DNA of 64,000 nucleotides, taken from positions 62,001 to 126,000 of the forward strand of contig JAXMGT010000002.1 of assembly GCA_046347155.1 (NCBI GenBank), written 5' to 3'. The stretch's first letter is position 1. Each line of letters starts with the position of its first letter. A program made the position numbers and the translations under genes. Shown here in pieces: positions 51,134-59,450 of this stretch. This stretch comes from RPQJ01 sp046347155. GTDB taxonomy: Bacteria > Pseudomonadota > Gammaproteobacteria > Steroidobacterales > Steroidobacteraceae. The notes under the pieces were generated by a model. That model had not been told where the DNA came from. It ran no database searches and saw only the letters and a list, made by a program, of their open reading frames with translations.

Positions 51134-52894
51134 TCAGCGGCGGTAGACCGGGTAGAGGTCGTAGCGGTCGTCCCAGGACGGGTGGCGCGAATAGAACCAG
51201 TCGAGGCGCGCCGTGGGATCGGCCGCGAACGCGGGGTCGTCGCGCAGCCGTCGCTCGAATTCCTGGCGCACCTGCGGGTCCGAGGCGAGCATCTCGCGCG
51301 CGACGGACTCGATGACGTAGTTCTCCATGTGCTCCTTCTGCTCGAAGGCCGCGTCGAAGTATCCCCACGAGACGAGCGAGTCCGGTGCCTCCGGCTCGAG
51401 CAGCGACATCACGAGCCGAGCGCCCGGCTGGTCGATGGGCACGAACAGTGCGCCGGCCGGCACGCCGCGCGTCTCCGGCCGCCAGCGACCCACGACGGCG
51501 AGTGGCACCCGGCCCTCGAAACTCTCGGTCGCCCAGGTCGTGCGCGTCGCGCGGAACGCCTCGACCGGCGCGTCCGGCTGCGCGTCGCGCAGGACTTCGT
51601 AGCGCAGGCCGTGCGCCGCGAGGCGATCGGCGACCAGCGAGGCCCAGGCCGGGGGCACGAGGTAGCCGTGCGCGGGCGCCGCCACCTCGAGCTTGGGGAC
51701 GACCTCGGCGTAGAACGGCACGTGCCAGGCCTCGGGCTTCGACTCGTCGTAGCGGATCCAGTCCTGGCCCGAGACCGTCGAGGGCTCGCGCACGTAGGCA
51801 TACCCGGGGAAGTCGATCATCTCTGTCCGCTCCGTGTTCCTCCACGAGAGCGCGACCGTCTGCCCCGCGAGCTTCGACGCACGCACGTCGGCGGCCTTCG
51901 CCTCGGCGACCCACTGCGTGCCCTCCCGCGCAGCGAGGCCGACCATCGACAGGATCGTGTCGTGGGTCGCCGCGACGCGGCGCGCGTACGGTTTCCACGA
52001 ATGCGTCTCGACGAGCGAGGCGAACCGGTTGTGCGTCGCCCAGTAGCTCGTCGAGAAGCGGGGCTCGGACACCCAGTTGTTGAAGCCGGAGGGCGGGTCG
52101 TCCTCCTTCATGAACGAGGGGTAGTAGGGCAGAGCGAGGTAGCCGTCACGGCCGAGGTCCGCGAGCACCTGGTCGCGCAGCGCGCAGCCCGTGCGGTCGA
52201 GGCCCGGTTCCCAGCCGTGGCAGGGCTCGACCTGCACGGAGATGTCCGGCTGGAACTGCGCGCCGTCCGTGACGTGCAGGTCGACGTACAGGATCGGATC
52301 CCAGCTGCCGAGCAGTGCGAGCATCGCGCGCATCTCCGGCGCCTCGGCCTTCACGTAGTCGCGGTTCAGGTTCAGGTTCTGCGCGGTCGTGCGCCAGCCC
52401 ATCTCCTCGGGCCCGCGCTGGTTCGGTCGGTTCCAGCGGCCGTAGCGCTCGTGCCCGTCCACGTTGAACACCGGCACGAACACGACGGTGACCTTGCCGA
52501 GCGCGCCCGGCAGCTTCGTGCCCTCGAGCAGTTCCCGCAGCGCGAGGAAGCCCGCGTCCTTGCCGTCGATCTCGCCCGCGTGGATGCCGCCCTGGAAGAG
52601 GAGCACCGGGCGGCCGCGTGCCGCGGCGGTCTTCGTGTCGAGCACGCCGTCCGCCGAGGCGACCAGCGCGAGCATCGGCCGGCCCTCGGGTGTCCGGCCG
52701 AATTCCGTGCAGCGCACCTGGCGTGGCCAGCGCGCGGCGTAGGCGGCGCAGAGCCGCTTGACCTCGTCGTAGCGACCGGTGCGCGCGTAGCCGGAGATTT
52801 CGCCGACCGTCCGGAGGTCCGCCTCCGGTGCCGCCGCAGCGACCGAGGCGGCGGCGAGCAGCACGGACGCGAGCAGCGCCCGCCCCACGGTCAC
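51134..52894 (-). CDS. M14-family zinc carboxypeptidase, secreted
   Basis: 586 residues with a signal peptide (RALLASVLLAAASVAAAAPEA). The zinc motif is complete: His105 and Glu108 (GGIHAGEIDG) and His207 (DLHVTDG); NLNRDY supplies substrate-binding Asn-Arg. The likely general base is Glu296 (LVETHSW). The C-terminal 250 residues are a second domain without assignment. The GTG at 52894 overlaps the stop of the upstream cytochrome gene (GTGA). Substrates of this subfamily (M14-like, DUF2817-type) are mostly unknown; a peptide or cell-wall fragment is plausible. Confidence 0.87.
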   Translation of the reverse strand: MTVGRALLASVLLAAASVAAAAPEADLRTVGEISGYARTGRYDEVKRLCAAYAARWPRQVRCTEFGRTPEGRPMLALVASADGVLDTKTAAARGRPVLLFQGGIHAGEIDGKDAGFLALRELLEGTKLPGALGKVTVVFVPVFNVDGHERYGRWNRPNQRGPEEMGWRTTAQNLNLNRDYVKAEAPEMRAMLALLGSWDPILYVDLHVTDGAQFQPDISVQVEPCHGWEPGLDRTGCALRDQVLADLGRDGYLALPYYPSFMKEDDPPSGFNNWVSEPRFSTSYWATHNRFASLVETHSWKPYARRVAATHDTILSMVGLAAREGTQWVAEAKAADVRASKLAGQTVALSWRNTERTEMIDFPGYAYVREPSTVSGQDWIRYDESKPEAWHVPFYAEVVPKLEVAAPAHGYLVPPAWASLVADRLAAHGLRYEVLRDAQPDAPVEAFRATRTTWATESFEGRVPLAVVGRWRPETRGVPAGALFVPIDQPGARLVMSLLEPEAPDSLVSWGYFDAAFEQKEHMENYVIESVAREMLASDPQVRQEFERRLRDDPAFAADPTARLDWFYSRHPSWDDRYDLYPVYRR

Positions 52895-53421
52895 TTCGCG
52901 GCGGCGACCATGTAGTCGACCGCGTTGTCGATCGACTTGTCGGAGTAGTCGGCGCGGCCGCCCTTGGCCGGCATCACGCCGCTCTTGCCCTGGAAGCCCT
53001 GGATCGCATGCTTGTAGAGCGTGTCCATGCCCTGCGCGATGCGCGGCGCCCACGCGGCCTTGTCGCCGAATTTCGGCGCACCGGCGACGCCCGCGCCGTG
53101 GCACAGCGAACAGGTCTGCGTGTAGACCTGCTCGCCCGTGAGGTCGGCCGCCGGTGCGGCCGCGGCGGCCGGCGCGGCCGCCTGCGCCGTCGCGACGCCC
53201 GCCAGCGCCGAGTTGTCCTGGCCCGCCACCGCGACCTTGGCCACCGGCGCGATCCGGGACTCGACCTGCTTCTCGAGCAGCGCGTCACCGGACTGCCGTG
53301 CCGCGGTCGAGTCCGCAGTGATCATCCGGGCGATGGCGATGAGCACGATCGCGATACCCACCAGGATGCCGATCACGAGCATGAAGGTGTCGAAGAACTT
53401 GCGGTCAAGGCTGGCGCTCAC
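52891..53421 (-). CDS. Membrane-anchored cytochrome c5-like protein
   Basis: 176 residues: one N-terminal membrane helix (FMLVIGILVGIAIVLIAIARM), an Ala/Pro linker (about 75-93) and a C-terminal class I cytochrome domain. Haem attachment is Cys104-x2-Cys107-His108 (CSLCH), with Met150 in GVMPAKGG as the likely sixth ligand. The helix is not cleaved, so the haem domain is tethered in the periplasm. It resembles c5 (c555)-type electron carriers to terminal oxidases. It is translationally coupled to the M14 peptidase downstream, an odd pairing. Confidence 0.88.
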   Translation of the reverse strand: MSASLDRKFFDTFMLVIGILVGIAIVLIAIARMITADSTAARQSGDALLEKQVESRIAPVAKVAVAGQDNSALAGVATAQAAAPAAAAAPAADLTGEQVYTQTCSLCHGAGVAGAPKFGDKAAWAPRIAQGMDTLYKHAIQGFQGKSGVMPAKGGRADYSDKSIDNAVDYMVAAAK

Positions 53422-53497
53422 GAGGGTCCCCGGTGCAGGTCGCTGAAAACGAGGCCGCGAAGTATACCGTGCCGAATCGCGCGTCGCGCCACCCCGG

Positions 53498-53527
53498 TTG
53501 GACGGCTGCAGCCCCCGGGGCTATGAT
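53498..53527 (+). promoter_or_regulatory. Promoter of tRNA-Arg
   Basis: TTGGAC (53498-53503), an 18-bp spacer, then TATGAT (53522-53527). It places the transcript start about 20 bp before the tRNA. Confidence 0.7.
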
Positions 53528-53553
53528 TCCCGCCCCCACGCGGGGTCCGGCCG

Positions 53554-53630
53554 GCGCCCGTAGCTCAGTTGGATAGAGTACTGCCCTCCGAAGGCAGGGG
53601 TCACAGGTTCGAATCCTGTCGGGCGCGCCA
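53554..53630 (+). tRNA. tRNA-Arg (anticodon CCG)
   Basis: A 77-nt tRNA with encoded CCA. The acceptor stem is GCGCCCG/CGGGCGC. The D arm has AGCTCAGTTGGATAGAGT, the anticodon stem CTGCC/GGCAG has loop CTCCGAA (anticodon CCG, reading CGG), and the T arm has ACAGG-TTCGAAT-CCTGT. CGG is a used Arg codon in this GC-rich genome. No integrase or repeated 3' end nearby, so no sign of element insertion. Confidence 0.97.
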
Positions 53631-53650
53631 TCCGTCGGCCACGGATGCGG

Positions 53651-54532
53651 TCAGCCGCCGACGGCCCTCACGACGTAGCCGCCGGACTTCTCGTCGCGCT
53701 CGAGCTCGACGAGCCGCCGCGCCGCCGCTTCCTCGAGGAGCTGGTTGAAGCTCCTGAACCCGTGGTAGCTCTCGTTGAAGCCCGGGCGCTGGCGCTTCAG
53801 CGCCTGCTTGATCATCGAGCCCCAGATCTTGTCGTCGAGGTCGCGGTCCTCGGCCAGCGCCTCGATCGTCGAGAGCACCAGGTCGAAGGCTTCCTGCTTC
53901 TTCTCCTCGTCGGTCTTCGGCCGGGCGGCCCGCGGCAGCGAACGGCCCGCGGGCTCCGACGGTGCCGTCGCGGCGTCGGCGGGCGGCGCGGCCGCCGACG
54001 AGGCCTTCGCGGCGGGCGGACGGGCGGGCGTCTTGCGGCGACCGCTGCGCTGCTCTTCCTTGCGCACGAGGTCGTCGTAGTAGATGAACTCGTCGCAGTT
54101 CGCGATCAGCAGGTCGGACGTCGAGCTCTTGACGCCCACGCCGATCACGAGCTTGTTGTTCTCGCGCAGCTTGCTCACGAGCGGGGAGAAGTCGGAGTCG
54201 CCGCTCACGATCACGAAGGTGTCCACGTGCGACTTCGTGTAGCAGAGGTCGAGCGCGTCGACGACCATCCGGATGTCGGCCGAGTTCTTGCCGGACATGC
54301 GCACGTGCGGGATCTCGATCATCTCGAACGAGGCCTCGTGCATCGGCGCCTTGAATTCCTTGTAGCGCTCCCAGTCGCAGTAGGCCTTCTTCACGACGAT
54401 GCTGCCCTTCAGCAGCAGCTTCTCGAGCACCTTGTCGATGTCGAACTTCGCGTAGCGGGCGTCGCGTACGCCGAGCGCGACGTTCTCGAAGTCGCAGAAC
54501 ACCGCCATGTTCGTGATGGAGGTCTTGGCCAT
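53651..54532 (-). CDS. NYN-domain ribonuclease-like protein with C-terminal LOTUS (OST-HTH) domain
   Basis: 293 residues. The N-terminal NYN (PIN-like, DUF88/LabA) domain has its acidic residues in AVFCDFENV, NSADIRMVVDALDL and VSGDSDFSPLVSKL, which coordinate metal for RNA cleavage in related nucleases. A linker rich in Pro/Ala (about 165-205) leads to an OST-HTH/LOTUS domain (AFDLVLSTIEALAEDRD to YVVRAVGG), an RNA-binding winged helix. Substrate RNA unknown. It begins 12 bp from the LysE gene on the same strand and converges on the tRNA. Confidence 0.9.
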   Translation of the reverse strand: MAKTSITNMAVFCDFENVALGVRDARYAKFDIDKVLEKLLLKGSIVVKKAYCDWERYKEFKAPMHEASFEMIEIPHVRMSGKNSADIRMVVDALDLCYTKSHVDTFVIVSGDSDFSPLVSKLRENNKLVIGVGVKSSTSDLLIANCDEFIYYDDLVRKEEQRSGRRKTPARPPAAKASSAAAPPADAATAPSEPAGRSLPRAARPKTDEEKKQEAFDLVLSTIEALAEDRDLDDKIWGSMIKQALKRQRPGFNESYHGFRSFNQLLEEAAARRLVELERDEKSGGYVVRAVGG

Positions 54533-54541
54533 GCCGGCATC

Positions 54542-55159
54542 CTACACCCGGGTGGCCACCAGCACCGCCGCCGCGAGCATCAGCGTGCCGGCGACGCGGT
54601 TCACGGCCCGGAGCGCCCGCTCGTCGGACAGCAGCCTTCCGGCTCGCGCGCCGAGCACCGCCCAGCCCGCATTCACCCCGCCGATCACGACGACGAGCAC
54701 GGCCGCGACGACGAGCAGGTCGGTCGCCGTGAACGACGCGAAGTCCACCACGCCGGGCAGCAGTGCCGCGTAGAAGAGGATGGCCTGGACGTGGCCGACC
54801 ATCAGCAGCATCCCGGCGCCGTAATTGCGCCAGAAATGCCCCTCGTGCGTGGCCTCGCGGACCGTGGTCGCCCGCGGGCGCGCTCGCCAGAGCGCGATGC
54901 CCTGCCAGAGCAGGTACAGCGCGCCCGCCCAGCGGAGCACCGTGAAGAACCCGCCCATCGACTTCGCGGCCGCCGCCATCCCGACCGCCGCGAGCCCGAG
55001 GAACACGAGGTCGCCGGTGAGCACGCCGGCCGAGAGTGCGAGCGCCGGTCGCAGGCCGTCGGCCATCGCGCGGGCGATGATCGCGGTCGCGGCGGGACCC
55101 GGCGTGACGGCCGCCACGAACACCGTCGCGGTGACGGTGAGGAACGCCGCCGGGGTCAT
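54542..55159 (-). CDS. LysE-family amino-acid exporter
   Basis: 205 residues with six predicted helices. The family N-terminus ATVFVAAVTPGPAATAIIARAMADG (in part TPGPA) is present, as is LLWQGIALWRARP before the central loop. LysE/RhtB members export amino acids such as homoserine, threonine or lysine. Substrate not identifiable. Confidence 0.9.
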   Translation of the reverse strand: MTPAAFLTVTATVFVAAVTPGPAATAIIARAMADGLRPALALSAGVLTGDLVFLGLAAVGMAAAAKSMGGFFTVLRWAGALYLLWQGIALWRARPRATTVREATHEGHFWRNYGAGMLLMVGHVQAILFYAALLPGVVDFASFTATDLLVVAAVLVVVIGGVNAGWAVLGARAGRLLSDERALRAVNRVAGTLMLAAAVLVATRV

Positions 55160-55163
55160 CGCG

Positions 55164-56135
55164 CTACAGCCAGCCGCGGCGACGGAAGTACAGGTAGGGA
55201 ACGACCGCCGACACGACCATCAGCACGAGCGCCAGCGGATAGCCCCAGGGCTTGTCGAGCTCCGGCATCCAGTGGAAGTTCATCCCGTACACGCTCGCGA
55301 CCAGCGTCGGCGGCAGGAACATCACGGCGGCGACCGAGAAGATCTTGATGATGTTGTTCTGCTCGAGGTTGATCAGCCCGAGCACCGCATCGAGCAGGAA
55401 CTGGATCTTGTTGGCGAGGAAGCCGGCGTGGTCCGAGAGCGACTGAACGTCCCTGAGCGTCGACTTGAAGCGGCCGCGCTGGTCCTGCGACAGCGTCACG
55501 GTGTTCGCCTGCTGCACGTACATCAGCAGCCGCTGGAAGCTCACGAGGCTCTCGCGCGCCTTCGAGACCAGGTCTCCGTTCGCGCCGATCCGGCGGATCA
55601 TCGCCTGCAGGTCGCCACTGGTGGACTGCCCATTGACGCGGCCGAAGATCGTGTGCGAGACGCCGTCGAGTTCGCCCTGCACGCGCTCGAGCAGGTCGGC
55701 GATCCGCTCGACGAACGACTCGAGCAGGCCGGCGAGCAGCGTGGCGGACGACGTACAGGCGGCCGGCGAGCGCTCGACGTACTGCATGAACCGGCTGACC
55801 GGCGTCGGATCGACGTAGCGATTCGTGATGAGGCGGTCGTTGGCCAGGATGAACGTGATCGCGCTCGACTCGGGCATCGCGGAGTCGAGCTTGCTGCCGA
55901 CCGTGGCCGTCATGTAGACGGCATTGCCCTCCTCGTAGAGCCGGTTCGAGGTCTCGATCTCCTTCATCTCGTCGCGCGTGGGCACGTCGACGGTGAGCAG
56001 AGACTCGACGGCCTTTTCCTCCTCGGGCGTCGGTTCGAAGAGGTCGGCCCACAGGAACTCGTCCGGGAACGGCGCCGGCGGGGCGTGTTCCACCCAGTTG
56101 TAGCCGCTGCCGGTCGGGATGAGTAATCGCAGCAT
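55164..56135 (-). CDS. corA: CorA magnesium/cobalt channel
   Basis: 323 residues: an N-terminal cytoplasmic alpha/beta domain, a long stalk helix (about 190-270) and two C-terminal membrane helices. The pore motif GMN is present in YGMNFHWMPELDKPWGYP, and the first helix has the usual IFSVAAVMFLPPTLVASVYGMN lead-in. A pentameric divalent-metal channel; MPEL is the conserved loop. Confidence 0.95.
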   Translation of the reverse strand: MLRLLIPTGSGYNWVEHAPPAPFPDEFLWADLFEPTPEEEKAVESLLTVDVPTRDEMKEIETSNRLYEEGNAVYMTATVGSKLDSAMPESSAITFILANDRLITNRYVDPTPVSRFMQYVERSPAACTSSATLLAGLLESFVERIADLLERVQGELDGVSHTIFGRVNGQSTSGDLQAMIRRIGANGDLVSKARESLVSFQRLLMYVQQANTVTLSQDQRGRFKSTLRDVQSLSDHAGFLANKIQFLLDAVLGLINLEQNNIIKIFSVAAVMFLPPTLVASVYGMNFHWMPELDKPWGYPLALVLMVVSAVVPYLYFRRRGWL

Positions 56136-56254
56136 CGATGCGGCCTCGTCGAAGGCGACCTTTTAGCACAGGCGCGCGGGCGGCCGCGACGCCTCGCGCG
56201 GCCGGGGAAGCCGGCGCGGTCCGGGCCGCGGTCCGGCCGGGCGTCGCAGCGGGC

Positions 56255-56905
56255 TCAGCGGCCCGACTTCGCTTTCGCGGCCAGCGCGCCGAGCACGTCG
56301 AACAGCGCGTCCTCGGAGCCGGCGGACCCGACGTCCGTGACGTAGGTGCCGTTCACGACGAACGTCGGCGTGCCGGTGATCTTGTAGCGACGGTTCAGGT
56401 CTTCGGCCTGCCGGAGCTTCGACTCGACCGCGAACGAGGAGAACGCCTTCTGGAAGTCCGCCTTGCTCACGCCGTGCGCGACGAAGAAGGCCTCGATCTT
56501 GGCCGGCGTCTCGAGCATGTTGCGCTTGACGTTGATCTCGCGGAACACCTCGTCGTGCAGCGCGGGCTTCCCGAGCAGCTGGATCGTGAAGAAGATCCGC
56601 GCGTGCGTCTTCAGCACGTCGTTCCACGTCGCGGGCAGGAACACGTAGTTCACGTAGGCCGGCTTGCCCTTATTGATCCAGGCCTGGACCTTCGGCTCGA
56701 TCGCGTAGCAGTGCCCGCAGGCGTACCAGAACACCTCGGCGATCTCGACGCGCCCGGCCGGCACCTCGGTGACCGTCGGCTGGGCGGGCTTCAGGACGGT
56801 GTAGCTGCCGTCCGGGAGCTGGAACGCGCCGGCGGTGGCCCCGGCGAGCAGCAGGATGCCGGCAGCCGCGAGGCCCCGGGCCAGTCGGGTGATTCGCTGG
56901 TTCAT
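56255..56905 (-). CDS. dsbA: Periplasmic thiol:disulfide oxidoreductase DsbA
   Basis: 216 residues with a signal peptide (GLAAAGILLLAGATAGA). The thioredoxin-fold active site is Cys63-Gly-His-Cys66 (FWYACGHCYAIEPK), and the cis-Pro loop is GTPTFVVNG. It introduces disulfides into secreted proteins, such as the Cys-containing cytochromes and proteases nearby. It lies 35 bp after cytochrome c4 on the same strand, a neighbourhood conserved in pseudomonads and xanthomonads. Confidence 0.95.
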   Translation of the reverse strand: MNQRITRLARGLAAAGILLLAGATAGAFQLPDGSYTVLKPAQPTVTEVPAGRVEIAEVFWYACGHCYAIEPKVQAWINKGKPAYVNYVFLPATWNDVLKTHARIFFTIQLLGKPALHDEVFREINVKRNMLETPAKIEAFFVAHGVSKADFQKAFSSFAVESKLRQAEDLNRRYKITGTPTFVVNGTYVTDVGSAGSEDALFDVLGALAAKAKSGR

Positions 56906-56940
56906 ATGAGTCCTGATAGACCGCGGCGTGCGGCGATGGT

Positions 56941-57552
56941 TCAGCGCAGGCCCTGCACGTACGAGGCCACTGCGTCGATCTCCTCCTCGGAGAGCGCGGA
57001 CGCCATGTTGCGCATGATCTGGTTCGGGTCGGTGGTCCGGGTGCCGGCCTTGTAGGCGCGGAGCTGGGCCGCGACGTAGGTCGCGTGCTGGCCCTGGATG
57101 TTCGGCCATCCGGCCGGCGCGTTGCCGTGGCCCTGCGGGCCGTGGCAGCCGGCGCAGGCCATCACCTTGCCGTCGATGTTGCCGGAACGGTAGACGCGCT
57201 GGCCGAGCTTCACGAGCGCCGGGTCGGCCTCGCCGCCGCGCACGGCCTGCGACGAGAAGTAGGCCGCGACATCGGCCATGTCCTGCTCGGTCAGCATCGC
57301 CGCCATCGGCGACATCAGCGGGTTCTGGCGCTCGCCGGCGTGGAAGGCCTTCAGCTGCCGGAGGATGTAGGCCTCGTTCTGGCTCGCGAGGTTCGGCCAC
57401 TCGGGGCTCACGCTGTTGCCGTCGACGCCGTGGCAGCCCGCGCAGACGGCGGCCTTGCCCTGGCCGGCCTCCTTCGAGCCCGCGGCCTGCGCGGGGGCGG
57501 TCCAGCCGAGGGTGGCCGCGAGGGCAAGGGCGGCGGCGAGCTTGAGCGTCAT
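56941..57552 (-). CDS. Dihaem cytochrome c4
   Basis: 203 residues with a signal peptide (LKLAAALALAATLGWTAPAQA). Two CAGCH haem motifs (Cys37/Cys40/His41 and Cys133/Cys136/His137) sit in tandem class I domains, with distal Met candidates in NPLMSPMAAML and NQIMRNMAS. A periplasmic electron carrier to terminal oxidases, divergent from yihA. Confidence 0.95.
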   Translation of the reverse strand: MTLKLAAALALAATLGWTAPAQAAGSKEAGQGKAAVCAGCHGVDGNSVSPEWPNLASQNEAYILRQLKAFHAGERQNPLMSPMAAMLTEQDMADVAAYFSSQAVRGGEADPALVKLGQRVYRSGNIDGKVMACAGCHGPQGHGNAPAGWPNIQGQHATYVAAQLRAYKAGTRTTDPNQIMRNMASALSEEEIDAVASYVQGLR

Positions 57553-57635
57553 GGTCAACCACTCCGAATCGACGGTCAGCGGAGCCGTAAATTGTACACT
57601 ACGGGCCTCGCGGCGCACCGCCGAGGCCCCTCCCG

Positions 57636-58298
57636 ATGTCCTCGTATCCGCACGTGAAATTCGTGACCAGCGCCGACGCGCCACGGCAGTTCCCGCCGGA
57701 GACCGGGGCCGAGGTTGCGATCGCGGGCCGTTCGAACGCCGGCAAGTCGAGCGCGATCAACGCGATCACCCAGCGCAAGGGCCTCGCGCGGACCAGCAAG
57801 ACCCCCGGCGCGACCCGGCTCGTGAACTTCTTCGAACTCGAACCAGGCCGACGCCTCGTGGACCTGCCCGGTTACGGCTTCGCGGCCGTGTCGGGCGACC
57901 TGCGGCGCCACTGGGGCCAGCTGGTCGGCACCTACTTCCAGCGGCGGCAGTCGCTGCGCGGCGCGGTCGTCGTGATGGACGTGCGCCAGCCGCTCACCGA
58001 GCACGATTGCGACATGCTGGAACTCGCGCGCAACCGCGCGATCCCGGTGCACGTGCTGCTCACGAAGGCGGACAAGCTCGGCCGCGGTGCCGCGCGCCAG
58101 GCGCTGGCGGGCGTGCGCCGGGAGGTCGGTGGGGGCGTGAGCGTGCAGCTGTTCTCGGCGCTCGCGGGCGAGGGCGTCGAGGACGCCCGGAGGGCAATCG
58201 AGCGCATGCTCGACGGCCGCAGCGCGGTGCCGGAAAAAGAAACCCCGGTTGGACCAGCGGATCCAACCGGGGAAGTGAACCCGGCGTTGGGGGATTGA
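57636..58298 (+). CDS. yihA: Ribosome-biogenesis GTPase YihA (EngB)
   Basis: A 220-residue essential GTPase acting in 50S assembly. G1 is GRSNAGKSS, G2 region GATRLVNFF, G3 DLPGYGFA and G4 LTKADKL. The C-terminal 20 residues are a non-conserved tail, and the DNA encoding it forms a hairpin that acts as a terminator on the opposite strand. Confidence 0.96.
   Translation: MSSYPHVKFVTSADAPRQFPPETGAEVAIAGRSNAGKSSAINAITQRKGLARTSKTPGATRLVNFFELEPGRRLVDLPGYGFAAVSGDLRRHWGQLVGTYFQRRQSLRGAVVVMDVRQPLTEHDCDMLELARNRAIPVHVLLTKADKLGRGAARQALAGVRREVGGGVSVQLFSALAGEGVEDARRAIERMLDGRSAVPEKETPVGPADPTGEVNPALGD
58236..58272 (-). terminator. Antisense terminator within the 3' end of yihA
   Basis: A perfect 11-bp stem (CCCCGGTTGGA and complement, loop of 8), followed on the minus strand by TTTCTTTTTCC. 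It lies in the last codons of yihA and would stop minus-strand transcripts coming from the beta-barrel genes, behind the main terminator at 58.4 kb. Confidence 0.7.
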
Positions 58299-58426
58299 CC
58301 GGGCAGGCGGCCCGCCCAGGGAGGTAGACGGGGCGCCGAGCGCAAAAGAGGCGCTCGGGGTTTGAGACCGCCGCGGTTCCGGAAAGTTCACGCGCGATCG
58401 TCCTGCGCTCCAACCGGTTGATCCAG

Positions 58427-58461
58427 AAAGAAAACGGGCCCGCACGGTCGTGCGGGCCCGT
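58427..58461 (-). terminator. Terminator of the first beta-barrel gene
   Basis: A perfect 12-bp stem (ACGGGCCCGCAC and complement) with a 4-nt loop, followed by TTTTCTTTC on the minus strand. Nearly identical to the terminator at 59.4 kb. Confidence 0.92.
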
Positions 58462-58503
58462 CGTCACGCCGGCCGGGCCGGCGTCCGGATCGACAATCGC
58501 AGG

Positions 58504-59163
58504 TTAGAAGCGATAGAGGATCGAGGCCTGGATGTTGTTCCAGTTGCCCGAACCCGTGTCGTTGTTGCCGAGGCTCGGCAGGGCCTGCCACTCGACGCGG
58601 GCGGTCCAGGTGTCGAGGAAGTTGTAGTTCACGCCGACGCCGCCGAGGAACTGGTTCGAGTTGTCGGAGGTGTGGCCCTTGATGATCGTGTCACCCACGC
58701 CATCAACGACCTTGGCGTTCAGCTTGACGTCGCCCATGAACAGGCCGACGCGGCCGAACACTTCCCAGGCGTCGTCGATCGGCCAGATGCCGAGGACGCT
58801 GACCGGCCAGCCGGTGGCTTCCCACTGGCCCTTCACGCGGCCGGCGGTGTCCACGCCGTCAGACACGGTGCCCTTGTAGTCGGCGTTGCCGAGGTCGATG
58901 TAGCTGAGTTCGACCGCGAAGTACTTCATGAACCGGTAGCCCGCCGTCAGGCTGTAGGGCGTGGCGCCCTGGCCGACGTCGGACTGCGTGACGGCGTAGC
59001 CGGTGCCGGTCAGCGCGTTGTCGATCGAGTTGTCGATCTTGCCCGAGTTGACGTTGATCTTGCCGTAGCCCACGCCGGCGCCGAGGTAGAAACCATCGTC
59101 GGCCGCAGTGGCGGTGCCGGCGGCCAACGCCAGCGTAGCGAACAGAGCAGTCTTGAGCTTCAT
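58504..59163 (-). CDS. Outer-membrane beta-barrel protein, paralog A
   Basis: 219 residues. Signal peptide MKLKTALFATLALAAGTATA, then GFYLGAGVGYGKINV and alternating amphipathic strands consistent with an eight-strand barrel. It ends in SILYRF, the C-terminal Phe signal for BAM. It shares with paralogs B and C the blocks TGWPVSVLGIWPIDD, FGRVGLFMGDVK and TARVEWQALPSLGNN. It belongs to the opacity/OmpA-N-domain-like barrel superfamily; function unknown. Own promoter and terminator. Confidence 0.88.
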   Translation of the reverse strand: MKLKTALFATLALAAGTATAADDGFYLGAGVGYGKINVNSGKIDNSIDNALTGTGYAVTQSDVGQGATPYSLTAGYRFMKYFAVELSYIDLGNADYKGTVSDGVDTAGRVKGQWEATGWPVSVLGIWPIDDAWEVFGRVGLFMGDVKLNAKVVDGVGDTIIKGHTSDNSNQFLGGVGVNYNFLDTWTARVEWQALPSLGNNDTGSGNWNNIQASILYRF

Positions 59164-59257
59164 GGGGGTCCTTGCTTGTCGAGAGGGGGTGGGAAAGGCG
59201 CTGCAGGGAATACGCAGGCTCGTCGCCGGCTCGGTCCCTGAGTTGAAGCGCGGCCGG

Positions 59258-59286
59258 ATCATACGACGCCGATCGCCACAATTCAA
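59258..59286 (-). promoter_or_regulatory. Promoter of beta-barrel paralog A
   Basis: On the minus strand TTGAAT, 17 bp, TATGAT; predicted start about 88 nt before the ATG. A conspicuous A+T-rich stretch lies just upstream (59,310-59,345). Confidence 0.7.
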
Positions 59287-59373
59287 ACCCACCCGTTGGA
59301 ATCTCGCAAAGGTCAATAATATCAATAAATCATGACGTTATATTCCAACACGACCGGCTTGTTGTTGTCCGGC

Positions 59374-59408
59374 AACAAAAACGGGCCCGCACCGGAGTGC
59401 GGGCCCGT
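59374..59408 (-). terminator. Terminator of beta-barrel paralog B
   Basis: A perfect 12-bp stem, same arms as the terminator of paralog A but loop CGGA, followed by five T residues on the minus strand. Confidence 0.92.
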
Positions 59409-59450
59409 CATCACGCCGGTCGTCCCGGCGCGCGGATCGACGATCGCTGG

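Noticed and set aside
53554..53630. tRNA-Arg as an integration site
   Set aside because: No integrase, no direct repeat of the tRNA 3' end and no foreign-looking DNA follow it.
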